The notes below the pieces were generated by a model. That model had not been told where the DNA came from. It made no database searches and was given only the letters and a program-made list of their open reading frames with translations. From contig CAJNDS010000397.1 in the NCBI GenBank assembly GCA_905221605.1, positions 1 to 64,000 of the forward strand: a stretch of DNA of 64,000 nucleotides, in the 5' to 3' direction. The stretch comes from Symbiodinium natans (taxonomy: Eukaryota; Sar; Dinophyceae; Suessiales; Symbiodiniaceae). The position numbers and the translations under genes were made by a program. Position 1 is the stretch's first letter. Every line of letters starts with the position of its first letter. Shown in pieces: positions 53,141 through 63,952 of the stretch.

Positions 53141-53390
53141 GTCCTTCTTTGTCCCTCATTTGTTTGTCTCGGTCTCCTGCTTAGCATTGTGCATAAGCAA
53201 AAGAATACATCATGGTACCATATACACATATGTGTATATATAATTTGTATACATATATATATATATATGTAAACACATGCATGAGTAGAGCATGTGCAGG
53301 TCACGGGTTGCTGTCAGGCCCTTCTGCCTGGCTAAGACAGAAGCAACTTGCCCAGATGCCGCCGGTGCAGTCTGGCTCTGTGTTTTTCAG

Positions 53391-53469
53391 ATGGTTTAGG
53401 CGCGGCCTGTCTGAAAACAGAGCTGCTTGGGGGGAGGGGCTGCTTGTTTCTTCGCTTGTTCACTACGAG
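53391..53469 (+). CDS. candidate exon, unrecognised
   Basis: Strong acceptor (CTGTGTTTTTCAG), then WFRRGLSENRAAWGEGLLVS and SLVHYE, ending GAG|GTTTGC. A next piece after CTGTATTGCAG (53570) is open in two frames, one reading VAHCRKHFELYPFVL and stop. Confidence 0.45.
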
Positions 53470-54808
53470 GTTTGCATGATGCCTGCGTCTTCCTCACGAA
53501 ACCGTAAACCCTAAGCCCTAAACCCAAAACATCCCTCAACTCTAAACCCTAAACCTCCTGGGGCTGTATTGCAGCGTTGCCCATTGCAGGAAGCACTTCG
53601 AGCTTTACCCCTTCGTGCTCTAAGCGCTGCAGGCACTGGCCCTAAAGGAACTCCAGCCGAAAACGACTGTCTTCAGGGTCCTAGACTCAGGGCGTTGCGT
53701 GGTACCAGAGGGGCCGCAATAATTAGAATAGGGTTTGGGGGTGCTTATAGTATACTGATATAGGGACCACAAAAGAATACAATGAGTTATTCTTCCGAAC
53801 CACATGGTCAAGGTCGGATGCTGTCGACACTTGCATGGAGCTGTGTTTGGCCTGAGAGTCACGGTTGCCTCAGGCCGGGGAACGTCAACCCTTGTTCCCT
53901 GAGATGAGATCAAGCTGAAGCCCGGCCGTATTCGCGTGCAAGTCAAATGTGAGTTTGGTTCTTGGGTTGTGGGATACCTTAGGTCTGACAATTCTTAGTA
54001 GTGCCTTGCGTGCAGTATGAGTCAAGCTTCGGCGCATGCTTCTTCTGAGCGTGGCCTAGGCACATTGCCTAACGCAACAGTCCGGCACGCCAGGTTTCAT
54101 GGGCGGGACTGCCCGCTCGAAATTGCAGGCTCATGATCGCAAGCATGGCCGAGTGCTGATGTGTTACTAAAGCTGTGCTATAAATATATAACTAGGTATT
54201 TTTATTTCGTAATTCTTTTTTCCATTTATGTATATATTGTATTGTCCATGTCTGTTGTTGGTTTGATGAAGAATTACAGGGGGTTGCACATATCTACAAC
54301 ATAGAACCATAAGACACACCGATGAGTCGATCTCGCGCCGCACTGGTGGTCGAGCCGTTTTAAGACTCCGAAAGGTCAAAGGCGAAAAGCCTTCCCAGTG
54401 GCTTCTTCCAGGGAGCTCCCGCATGCGCCGCTCCAGTTAGGGGCAGGTGTGCACGCAGCTCTCACGGAGGATCAGACGAGTTGAGATGCCCTTTCTGCAC
54501 TTCAGCACTTCAGGATACTGGCAGATGCAGTTCTAGACTTCGCGCAAGGAGTTGTGTTGCTTGAGGAATGGTTTTGCAGTGAGGTGCTGCATCAAAGTCA
54601 GTGCGCAGGCGCTACCGCTTCTGTAAGGAGAAGCTTGGTAGCGACTCATGTGACTGCTGGGGCAAACAGCAGGACCAAAATGTGCTTGGGTTTGTACCTT
54701 TTCTGCCGACCACACAGCAAGCATGTGGCCATCACAGTTTGCAGTGCCATCTTGGTCGCACTGAGCCCTCACTTTGGCTCGCCGTTCCTTTAGCGGCCCA
54801 GGTTTTCC

Positions 54809-54883
54809 TAAACCCTAAACCCGAAACCCTAAACCCTATACCCTATACCCTATACACCCTAAACCCTCAGCCCTAAACCCTAA
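54809..54883. repeat. telomeric insertion 1 (C-rich, degenerate)
   Basis: TAAACCCTAAACCC with CCCTATA variants between GGTTTTCC and GTTGTTCATTCATG. The partner reads GGTTTTCC-GTC-GTATTGTTCATTCATG at 55888-55910 with no repeat. Confidence 0.85.
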
Positions 54884-54975
54884 GTTGTTCATTCATGGTC
54901 GCTCCGTGGGCTCAAGCAGCTTGCATCGCAGCATGCAAGGGCCTCAAGGAGCCGCTGTGGAGCTTTCCTGGTATT

Positions 54976-55074
54976 AAGGGTTAGGGTTTAGGGTTTAGGG
55001 TTTAGGGTTTAGGGTTTAGGGTTTAGGGTTTAGGGTTTAGGGTTTAGGGTTTAGGGTTTAGGGTTTAGGGTTTA
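54976..55074. repeat. telomeric insertion 2 (G-rich, (TTTAGGG)14)
   Basis: Lies between CTGGTATT and TTCCTCCC. The partner reads ATGTATTCCTAAA at ~55974 without repeat. Confidence 0.9.
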
Positions 55075-55426
55075 TTCCTCCCTTGCATCTGAGTAGCGGA
55101 TCAGTGGGTGCTGGCAGCCTGGCTTTTTGTATTTCAGACCTAGATCACCTGACAAAGACAGGTATGCATTGCAAGCAGCATCCTCGGTGCATAACAACAT
55201 AGCTTTCGAAAGCGCTGGTTGCCACGTGGGGCAGGAGGCTGGCCGCGCAGTCCAAAGGCTCAGGTGTGCTTAGTTTCTTCTAGGTTCTGTTCATCATGTC
55301 TTCCTAGGGGAAGGGTTCCACGTGAAGGAACTACTTTCAGGTAAGAGGCATGGGTCAGCCGGTTCTTGGCCTGCTCTGGAGGCAGTCATGCCTGTGGCTA
55401 CTTCGTACTACCTCGCACTGGTCTCA

Positions 55427-55459
55427 AACCCTAGACCCTAAACCCTAAACCCTAAACCC
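55427..55459. repeat. telomeric insertion 3 (C-rich)
   Basis: CCCTAGACCCTAAACCCT-type units between CTGGTCTCAAA and TTGGGATGTCT. The partner reads CTCAGACCAGTGGACC then TTTGGGATGTCT at 56397-56422. Confidence 0.8.
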
Positions 55460-55669
55460 TTGGGATGTCTGACTTCATCCGCTGTGGTCTGAGATGGAAT
55501 CGTGTCTCTAGAGCTGCTTTCTGGGAGAGCCCCCGACACCCTGGGGCTCCCGACTTCTTTGCCATTAGGTCTGTATAGGACATCAGGACATCCAGGGGTT
55601 GAGATTGGCCCGCAGGACAAGATCTTGCACCCTAAGCCCGAAAAAACCCCTTAACGAGGGCGGATTTTA

Positions 55670-56470
55670 GAGTTTCGACTCATGGGTTCGGCGTATGCTT
55701 CGCTAGAGCCGATAGGCGCATTGCCCCGATGCACATATCCCGGCACGCCAGGTTTCACTGAGAACGTGGTCGAAGATGCAGGCTCATGATCGCAAGGATG
55801 GCCGAGCACAAGAAAGCGTGACAAAATCAGTGTGCTTGGGATGTACCTTACCTCCGCCATCTTGGTGCCACGTTCCTTCAGCCCGCAGGTTTTCCGTCGT
55901 ATTGTTCATTCATGCTCGCTTGTTGGGCTCAAACAGTTTGCACAGCGGCATACCAGGGCCTCACGGAGCCCCTATGTATTCCTAAATTCCGTGCCGTCTG
56001 AGTGGCGGATTTATGGGTGCTGTCGGGCTGGCTGTTTGTACTTCATCCCTTTATCGCCTGACAAGACAGGTGTACATTGTAAGCAGCATCATCGGCGCAT
56101 AACGACATTAGTTTTTTATTCGCTGGTTGCCAAGTGGGGCAGGAGGCTGGCCGCATATTGTCAAGTTGCGGAGTACTTGAAGAGTAGTCCAAAGGATCAA
56201 GTGTGCTTAGTTTCTTCTTGGTTCTGTTGATCTTGTCTTACAAGCGAAGGTTCGACCCGAAGGAACTACATGTGAGCTTTTGGGCAGCAGAGAAGGTAAG
56301 AAACGCTAATGCAGGAAGAGGCATGGGTAACAGAGAGTCAGCCAGTTTGTTCCCCTGCTCTGGAGGCAGTCATGCCTGTGACTACTTCGTACTGGCCTCA
56401 GACCAGTGGACCTTTGGGATGTCTCACTCATGCACTGTGATCTGAGATGATGGAATCGTGTCTCTAGCCG
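55670..56470. repeat. paralogous locus Y, without telomeric insertions
   Basis: Partner of 54020-55560 in direct orientation, ~1.6 kb apart. It keeps the intact exon pair at 56135-56295. Confidence 0.85.
56135..56295 (+). CDS. two in-phase exons, unrecognised product
   Basis: Exon 56135-56200 follows TTGCCAAG and reads WGRRLAAYCQVAEYLKSSPK then DQ. Exon 56245-56295 follows CTTACAAG and reads RRFDPKELHVSFWAAEK, ending at a strong donor AAG|GTAAGA. Both are phase 0. The 44-nt intron (GTGTGCTTAG ... TTACAAG) is pyrimidine-rich. Reading continuously from 55832 gives a 132-codon frame whose first half looks non-coding. In the paralogue the equivalent DNA has lost most of both exons. Confidence 0.5.
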
Positions 56471-57245
56471 GGTACGGTCGAATCGTCATCGTCACCTCTT
56501 CAGAAGGGCACCCATCTCTCACCGTACTTTGCGCTCTTGGTATTCATCGTATTTCATACTGTGCTATACAGCTGTATATACTTATGTGGTCTTTGATATT
56601 TACCATCGACCTCTCTCTGGCACTGATGAACCTCTTGTGCACCCAAAGCCCAAAACTTCCTAGTACCCAAGCCCATAAACAATTATACAGGCCCTGAACC
56701 TCTAATTGTAAGTCAAGTACGCATCGCAATGGCCTGTATACTGTTGTTTTTCGTGTTGGGATTCTTGGCCACGAAGGACCATTGGCCAGGTAATTCAGGC
56801 TTGGCTTCATCCTTTTAAGGAACTGAAGATATACGGTGAGCCCTCCTTCCTTAATTCCCTACTAAGAACCCACAAGACAAGCCAGAGAGCCGCCAAGGAC
56901 GGGCATCTTCCCGGGCAAGAGCTCCATGCACATGCAGAGCAGAGGCGGTTTTTTGTTTGAGGAGATTGGTCCCTTCCAAAGCTCGAGACCCTGTAGACCC
57001 CTATAGGTCCTAAACCCTGAGCCCCTGTATTAACAAACGGTGTTAGGCATCGGGAGTTGCGAGTGTTCTGCAACCTGTGCATTGGAAGTCGGCCTTGATT
57101 CCTTCAGCTGAGCCAGACCGCCAAATTGCCATTGATCTTCACCTCTGATAACAGTATACCCGAGATTACGAATGACAATCACAGGGAGGATTGCGCGAGT
57201 GGGTGTGTTTTGTTTCAACGCGCATCTGTTCCGGCATAGAACCAA

Positions 57246-57467
57246 GTGCTGTGCGACTCCACCGCTTATGTGATGTGCTTGTTTTGTTATGACGTCTCTG
57301 CTGGGACAGTATCCCATCTGGTATCTTATGCCGTAGTACTAAGATCCAACCATAGGGACTTCCTGCCAGGCGACCTGGAGCGCCTCTTCTTCTCTGCGAC
57401 CAGCGAAGCGCTTAGTGCTCTACCAGCTACCCCTAACATATGCCCTACCCTGTACGGGACCCTATGA
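57246..57467 (+). CDS. candidate terminal exon, unrecognised
   Basis: Reads AYVMCLFCYDVSAGTVSHLV ... DFLPGDLERLFFSATSEALS then ALPATPNICPTLYGTL and TGA. No ATG; the exon start within it is unknown. Confidence 0.35.
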   Translation: MLCDSTAYVMCLFCYDVSAGTVSHLVSYAVVLRSNHRDFLPGDLERLFFSATSEALSALPATPNICPTLYGTL

Positions 57468-57480
57468 AGCACAGGGTGCT

Positions 57481-57540
57481 GACAATGCATAAACCCCTAA
57501 ACCCCTAAACCCCTAAACCCCTAAACCCCTAAACCCCTAA
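57481..57540. repeat. CCCCTAAA octamer variant block
   Basis: Seven near-perfect CCCCTAAA units, an eight-base telomere variant. Confidence 0.95.
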
Positions 57541-57587
57541 ACATTTGTGACATCCACCGGCATGTCTTCGGCATGTCTTCCGCTGAG

Positions 57588-57780
57588 TACCGGTTTATGT
57601 CACGGTGCGGCTGCCAGCATCCCCAGGTGAGAACGTCTATGATGGTCGCCAGTTGACAAAGGCCAGATTTAGGGTTTAGGGTTTAGGGTTTAGGGTTTAG
57701 GGTTTAGGGTTTAGGGTTTAGGGTTTAGACTGGCTTTGGGGCTTCAGTTAGGAGCTTCGGTTGAGAAGGCAGCTGCCTGA
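57588..57780 (+). CDS. two small exons around a telomeric intron
   Basis: Exon 57588-57626 reads YRFMSRCGCQHPQ (the frame is open upstream as RHVFGMSSAE) and ends CCAG|GTGAGA. Exon 57748-57780 follows GGGGCTTCAG and reads LGASVEKAAA then TGA. In phase. The 121-nt intron contains (TTTAGGG)8 at 57667-57728. Confidence 0.45.
57667..57728. repeat. (TTTAGGG)8 block
   Basis: Perfect heptamers inside the intron between 57626 and 57748. Confidence 0.97.
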
Positions 57781-58047
57781 TAGACGCTGGTCCTAAGCTG
57801 CGACGCGTGCCCTCCAAACCAAAACTACACGGAGCGACCTCTACTTGTACTTACACCACTTGCACCCCTAAGTTGCCCTTTCGTGGAGGTACGAGGGTTT
57901 CTCTCTTACTTCAAAGGCAGACATGAATGGAAAGCTACCACTAGGGCTCTTGCTAACGGCAGGCAGATCAGAACGAGAACCTCAGCGAGGCTCTCTGCGA
58001 TTAGGGCCTTGAGAAGGGCACTTCATCAGCAAGCTGTCAGCCAATGT

Positions 58048-58146
58048 GGGGGTTTACGAGGGACCCCGAATATAGACCCCCAAATGTCGGACCCCCTTAA
58101 CGCAAGGACCCCAATAACGTACCCCCTACTTTCGCAAACCCCCATG
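58048..58146. mobile_element. MITE-like dispersed element, copy C
   Basis: Starts TGTGGGGGTTTACGA and ends TTTCGCAAACCCCCATG, inverted ends, with ATGTG on both sides. Confidence 0.6.
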
Positions 58147-58403
58147 TGTATACCTGAGCTGGGTTGTCACAGGATCTCTGTGCCGCCCAGGCATCTAGGA
58201 TCTGCTCTACGCATCGGATGACTGCCCCGTGCGCAAAGAACGCGTGCACGAGAAGTTACCAATGAAAGCTTCAGCTGACCCCTGCACGTCCAGTTTGTCG
58301 TTTTTATCGGCACCCTAAACCCTAAACCCTAATCCCTACACCCTAAACCCTAAACCCCAAACACCATTGTGAGACATCGGGCGAAAACCTGGGCCTCTGC
58401 CAG

Positions 58404-58468
58404 GTTGTCAACGTGGGTCAGCGAACCACAAAGCCTGTCCCTCACATCCTGCTGGTTCTTCGATTCAG
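58404..58468 (+). CDS. candidate exon, unrecognised
   Basis: After GGGCCTCTGCCAG the frame reads VVNVGQRTTKPVPHILLVLR then F, ending TTCAG|GCATGT, a GC donor as in the phosphomannomutase introns. Confidence 0.45.
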
Positions 58469-59047
58469 GCATGTCCCGAAACAGGGTACCTCCTTTGCGC
58501 CCCCCTCACTGCAAAAAAAAACCCTGAACAAAGGAACTGCCAACAAAACCTTCCCCTAACTGCGGGAAACTGGTTCCCTCATGAAGAGACTACGATGTTC
58601 CCCTTTTTGGATTTTCCCAGCCCAAACCAAGCCCGGAAGCTCTTGTATCCCAGGAATGGTCTAGGCATGTCTTGGTTGCGTTCCTGACTTGCGAAGTTGC
58701 GTGGGACTGTGGAACTTCTGGATTGAAAGCATATCTTTTCACATTCTGAAAGTCGGAGCTTTAGTTCCACACTTCTGCAGCTAAGCGAGGTTCCCGTATA
58801 CCCTCCGACCAGACTCCTCTTCCGAACTGGCCCGATCCCTATTCAGGAATGTAAGTATAAGGGGGAATATCCCAAACCTTAAAACCCTTAACACCTAAAC
58901 CCCATAAACCCACAACATGTGCAGCCAGTTGATGGCGCGTGAACCCCGAACCTCAAAACCCGAACGCCCTACACAAAGACCCTAAACCTAAGCCCTAAAC
59001 TGCCTTAAACCCCCTACACCCAAAAAGCCTAAACCCCTAAACCCTCC

Positions 59048-59137
59048 TACATACATAAATACATACATGCATACATACATGCATACATACATACATACAC
59101 ACGTACACACATACATACATACACACGTACACACACA

Positions 59138-59222
<85 letters not shown>

Positions 59223-59240
59223 GCACCCACACACACACAT
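59048..59240. repeat. ATAC then AC microsatellite
   Basis: (ACAT)n, then a long pure (AC)n to 59240, ending 11 bp before the ATG at 59252. Confidence 0.97.
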
Positions 59241-59251
59241 AGCCAGAAGCC

Positions 59252-60781
59252 ATGGCGGACGTCTATTCGTCACCCTCGCAGGCCTCGCAGGCCTCAGAGG
59301 CCTCGCAGGCCTGCTCACAGGCCTCGCAGGCCTCGCACTCGCGGGCCTCTCTGGCGACCGGCTACAGCCCTTTCAGCGTCGACCGCTGGTGCCCGGGCGT
59401 GGGGAGAACCCCAGAGGCTCGTTTGAGGGGGTGGAGGGCTTCGGGTGAGTCTACTGGCCTAGGGGTTTAGGGTTTAGGCGTTTGGCCTGTGGGGTTAAGG
59501 GGCTTAGGGGTTTCAGGGCTTGGGGGTCGTTGGGGTTTAGGCTCAAGGGTTTGGGGTTCGGGGTTTCAGGGCTTGGGGGTTTAAGGGATTTAAAGGGCTC
59601 GTTGAGGTTTAGGCTTAAGCGGTTTGGGGTTTAGCTTAACGGGTTCACTTGCGGGGGTGGTTTTTGGGGTCAAAATGCCGCCGAGTCACCTGTACGCCAT
59701 CAGCTGTCGCTTCAGCGTATGCTGAAAACATCGCTATTTGTTGGTTTTCGTATCGTTTTTCATGTCCATATGTTTTTTGACATGGAATCGGCTCTTCTGT
59801 TCACGCTTTCTTTTTTGGCGCGTTTTTTTTTCTTGTTTTTTTTGGGGGTTGCGCGTGTTTTGTGGCCTGCGTGTGTGCATGTGTCGAAAAGCATGGCCTG
59901 CGTGGGCTAATCGACACTTTTGTTTATTGCTTTTTTCGTCGTTTTTTGTTGTCTCCGTTTGCGCTTTTCAGCGTTCTCGCGTGTGGGTTTGGGGGGGTGG
60001 GGAGGGGTGGGGGGGGGGGGGGGGGGTGAGGGGGGTGGGGGGGGTGGGGGGTGGGGGGGGGTGGGGGTAGGACCATGTTCCTCTAACCATGCCCAAAACA
60101 CCGATATTTACCGCGTTTTGGCTTCTCTATACAACATGCTGCGCCAAGATGTTTGACGTTCTAGAAGAGGACGCGCTGTAAGCCTCTGAACCAATTTCTG
60201 ATGCATGACTTTAAAGCTCTTCTAAAGAAACCTGGTCCTGCGATTCTCTGGACGAACCCTCTGAACCAATATCTCGACAAAAACATACTCTCATTAATTA
60301 TTTTTCCCCGCCTAAAAAACAATCAACCCTGTAAATTGCGATACAAAGCCACCCCCGCAACTGAACCCGTAGGGGGGTTTAGGGTGTATGGGTGCAGGGT
60401 TTAAGGGTTTAGGGACTTTTTATACTTTGACTCTATAAACCCTTGCATCGGCGCAGGAAGAGCTGCAGGAAGAGCCGAACGCCGCGTGCGAAGCGCCCGA
60501 AGAGGAAGTTTAGGGTTTAGGGTTTAGGGTTTAGGGTTTAGGGTTTAGGGTTTAGCGTTTAGGGTTTAGGGTTTAGGGTTTAGGGTTTAGGGTTTAGGGG
60601 GTTTGGGGGTTTGTGGGGTTTAGGGTCGATTCAGGGGTTTAGGGTTTGGGGCTTGGGATTTCAGGGTTAAGGGGCACAGGTTCCACGGAGGTTCAATCCA
60701 TACGCTGGAATTTCATGTCTGGGTAGCTTTATGGGTATGGGGAAGGCTCGGTTCCTCACTCGCTCGAAGCGTTTCTGTATT

Positions 60782-60866
<85 letters not shown>

Positions 60867-62185
60867 CCTCCCCCTCTCTCAGATCTTAAGTTCTGAACCT
60901 AGGACCCCCTTGTCTTAAAACCGTAGGCTCCCTTGATCTCCCTCCCTCGTTTGTTTCGGTATTTCCGAGAATCTAGGGCCCGGGAAAACACCCCTAAACC
61001 CTAAACCCCAAATCCCTTAAAACCTTAAATCCCTTAGAACCCTAACGCCCTAAACCCCTAAACCCTAAACCCTAACCCTTAACCCCTAAACCCTAAACCC
61101 TAAGCCCACCCCCAACATACGATACTCCTCAATGATGAAGAAGGCGGCTGAGATGGCTGCGCTGCCGCAGCATTCGGCGGAGGCCCGGCAAGCGGCCGAG
61201 CGCGATTTCGGATTGTGACTTCAAGGGTTTAGGGTTTAGGGTTTAAATTATAAGATTTAGGGTTTAGAGGTTTAGAGGTTTAGGGCCTAGGATTTAGGGT
61301 TTGGAGTTGAGGGTTCAGGGTTCAGGGTCTGGGTCCTAGTATAGGGTTTGGGGTTTAGGGGTGCAGGGTTTAGAGTCTGGGGCTAAGGGGGTTTAGGGGC
61401 TTAGGGTTTAGGGTTTAGGGTTTAGGCATTATTAAAGGCTTAGAGGGTTACAGGGTTCAAAGGGCTGGAGGGGGGCAGCCTTCATGGGGATCGCGCTTCA
61501 GAAGTTCATGCCCATGTTGTTGGGCATACTCCATGAGGTGCCTGGTGTAGGGTTTTGGGTTTTGGGGTTTGGGGGTTGGGTGGTTAAGGGTTAAGGGTTA
61601 AGGGTTTAGGGTTTAGGGATTGTGTGGTTTAGGGTTTAGCGTTGAGGGTTTAGGGCTTAGGGTTTAGGGGGTTTCCTTAAGAACCGTAGGAGCCTTAAAA
61701 CGGGATTTTGTTGAGGGTTTAGGAAACCCAAAACCCTCAGCCCAAATTCTACCTAGTAAGTCTTAGGGCCTAGGGCCTAGGGTATAGGGTTCAGGGTTTA
61801 GGGTCTAGGTTTTGGGTACATCTGACCCACGCAGGATGACCTGGAGCGCTTTAGTGTGGGATGCCAAGTGACGGTGTAAACTGTGGTTTCTGGTCCAGGT
61901 TGTGATGGGCATGAGGTCTGGTTTTCAAGAGTTTGGGATTGCAGGTCCAGGTTGTGCGCTGTGGTAAGCTTTGGCCGAGCTGCCCAGGGTTACCAGGCAC
62001 TAACGGTTTAGGGTTGAGGGTAAGGATTACAAGGTTTAGGGTTTAAAGTTTAGGGCCGGGGCCCATGCACGCTCACTTTGCTCGAAATCATGTACAGCGG
62101 TGTAGCACAGCAGCAGATGATTACCTACTGCATGTTGGTCTGTCTGCAGCTCCGCTCCGTAGATGAAAAGTTGGAGAGCGCCTAA
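59252..62185 (+). CDS. multi-exon gene, unrecognised; Ser/Gln/Ala-repeat N-terminus
   Basis: Exon 59252-59444 starts GCC-ATG-GCGG and encodes MADVYSSPSQASQASEASQA ... SLATGYSPFSVDRWCPGVG, ending GG|GTGAGT. Further exon-like pieces: 60457-60507 (EELQEEPNAACEAPEEE, or in another frame a basic KSCRKSRTPRAKRPKRK), ending exactly at GTTTAGGG; 60680-60722; ~61104-61201 (MMKKAAEMAALPQHSAEARQ then AAE, possible GC donor); 61479-61544 (FMGIALQKFMPMLLGILHEV); 61835-61873 (DDLERFSVGCQVT); 62054-62185 (starts right after TTTAG; TLLEIMYSGVAQQQMITYCM, LVCLQLRSVDEKLESA, TAA). Joins 61201/61479 and 61873/62054 are in phase. Others are unsolved, so this could be two genes. Degenerate telomeric repeats fill most introns. 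Confidence 0.45.
60000..60071. repeat. long G-run tract
   Basis: GGGGGGTGGGGAGGGGTGGG and a ~17-G run; strong G-quadruplex potential. Run lengths may be sequencing-limited. Confidence 0.9.
60508..60600. repeat. (TTTAGGG)12 block beginning at an exon border
   Basis: Twelve to thirteen units with one TTTAGCG, starting at the GT after GAAGAGGAA. Confidence 0.97.
60786..60870. repeat. (CT)n microsatellite
   Basis: About 38 CT dinucleotides, then CCCTCCCTCCCCC. Confidence 0.97.
61220..61830. repeat. degenerate TTTAGGG region
   Basis: Several short TTTAGGG runs with TTTAGAGG, GGGTTTGGG and GGTTAAGG variants, interrupted by the exon at 61479-61544. Similar decay at 59460-59640, 60990-61100 and 62930-63250. 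Confidence 0.8.
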
Positions 62186-63455
62186 GTTGCTAGTTTGGGT
62201 CAAAGCCATGTCCGCTTAAAGCAGCACTGAGCCTACAAACTCCTAGCAGAAACAACCCAAACCTAATCTCAGCACAGGTCCTTCTAAGAGCCCTTGCTCA
62301 ACCGTGTGATAGCCTAGGCACCTGATCACAGCCAGCACACACAGTTGGAAGATCTCAAATACGGCCTATTTAGTGGGAGTTGAGGTCTTTGCTTTTGGGC
62401 TTCAAGAGGGCTGCACTTCCCTGGCGAAAACACAAAGAGACCCCCCCCAAAATCCACTACGCATATATTAAAACCCACAGACCTACGGTGACCTACAGTT
62501 CACCCCGAGCCCTTAACCGTTGATGATCTGCACACTCATATCAATGCCAAGATCACCTTAAAATCAACTCTATAAAACAAAGGTTTTTATAAATGTAACT
62601 TATGATATCAAATAGTACCTTTCCTTTTTGTGAAGGCCATGTAGTCCACAAGGTATGCGTTGCAAACGAGATCCTGGGCGAGCTGCAGGCTTGACGTCAG
62701 GGTTCCACAGGGCTGGACAGATTTGTTTTCCTTTGGTTTAGCATTTTCACTTAAACCCTAAATCCCTACACCCTAAAGTCCCCAAATCTCCAAACCCTGA
62801 ATCCCTTACTAACTTCCTCAAGGCTCTCCGCCCACGGCCATTTACAAACCTTAGACCCAAAGGCCCTATAAGCCCCTACAGCCCTTCTAAGAGTGTCGGT
62901 TGAGGGATGTTGAGGGTTTAGGGTTTATAAGGGTTTAGGATGTTGTCGCAGGCTTGGGTCTACGGGTTGACAGGGTTTGGGGTTCAGTGACCAGGTTTCG
63001 GGTCGAGGGTGGGGCTTGGGGTTTAGGGACTTGGGATTTAGAGTCTAAGTTACGCTGGAACATCCCACAACAAAGACCAAGCCTTAGGGCTTAGGGTTTA
63101 AGTAGGGTTTCGGGATTCGGGTATAGCATTACCCTGAAGCCTCCAGAGACCACAATTGGCGGGCCTGGTGGACGCCCGAAGCAACAAGACCTCTTTGCAC
63201 TCTCTCTTCAGGGCTTAGGGTTTCGGATTTCAGGGCTTGGGGTAGAGGATATGGAGTACACGGATTAGGCGTTCATGTGGGTGTAGCGTGGAGGGTATAT
63301 CACAAAACGTCGTGCCGTGCAAACAGAAAGCACACATATCACAAGCCAAGCAACTGCTGGCATGAGATCGGATCTGTGCGCTGTCAGGCTTCGTCTAAAC
63401 GCTTGAGGATGCTGGGCTCCAAGCGCATCAGCCCGCATTGCTCTTCTCTTCTCAG
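62186..63455. other. mostly intronic or intergenic, degenerate telomeric words
   Basis: No strong frame. A piece at ~63131-63214 reads PPETTIGGPGGRPKQQDLFA before a CTCTCTTCAG. TTTAGGG-like words are scattered from 62930 on. Confidence 0.35.
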
Positions 63456-63698
63456 CTTGTAAGAAACATCGGCGACTTCATCACTTGGGTCCCTCCATTT
63501 CTTGCCATGTTGCCTGGCTCTGTCCTAGGGGACTTCATTTTTGAGCTGAAAAAATGTTCATATTTCATCAAAAGCCCTTCTGGAAGCCTCACTTGCCAAG
63601 GAAATAAGCGTATTAATGATTGTATTTCGTACGGGCTTAAAGGCCCCCAAAATGCTATTATTAATTGGTATTATTTGAAAGAAACAAACAAGATTTAA
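63456..63698 (+). CDS. candidate exon with membrane-like segment
   Basis: Strong acceptor (TTGCTCTTCTCTTCTCAG), then LVRNIGDFITWVPPFLAMLP and GSVLGDFIFELKK, hydrophobic. The frame stays open to 63698 but the second half (from ~63560) is AT-rich and Ile/Asn/Lys-rich, probably intron read-through; no clear donor found. Confidence 0.4.
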   Translation, partial: LVRNIGDFITWVPPFLAMLPGSVLGDFIFELKKCSYFIKSPSGSLTCQGNKRINDCISYGLKGPQNAIINWYYLKETNKI

Positions 63699-63727
63699 AG
63701 GAGTGAAAAGGCTTACAGAAGGTTCAC

Positions 63728-63768
63728 CCCAAACCCCAAACCCTAAACCCTAAACCCTAAACCCTACA
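63728..63768. repeat. (CCCTAAA)n block
   Basis: CCCCAAACCCTAAA-type, 5-6 units. Confidence 0.95.
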
Positions 63769-63952
63769 AGGGTTCAGTGTTCAGGGTTGCAGTTCCCATC
63801 TGGGCTCCGGGGAGTTCGGGGAGGGGGGGGGGGTTTTGAAAAAGTGGCCACGCCGCAACCCACAAAAACTAGAACGCTTGAAACATCAGCCGGACTATAT
63901 GATGATGCCCGATGAGCCCTGGGCCCTGCGAAGCCTCTAACCCCAAACGCCA

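Larger units (their letters stand above)
54020..55560. repeat. paralogous locus X, with telomeric insertions
   Basis: Shares a long series of phrases with 55670-56470: CCGGCACGCCAGGTTTCA, GCAGGCTCATGATCGCAAG-ATGGCCGAG, TGTTCATTCATG, GTGGGGCAGGAGGCTGGCCGC, AGAGGCATGGGT and TGGAATCGTGTCTCTAG. Locus X has three telomeric-repeat insertions and an extra ~500 bp (54166-54675). The exons visible in the partner are damaged here (deletions around 55240-55325). Confidence 0.85.

Noticed and set aside
52920-53243. GFGVWGL and PKPQTPN repeat ORFs
   Set aside because: Translation of the TTTGGGG array, which is 7-mer based and open by composition.
59037-59426. Cys-Val and Thr-His repeat ORFs
   Set aside because: Translation of the (AC)n microsatellite; only the frame from ATG 59252 downstream is kept.
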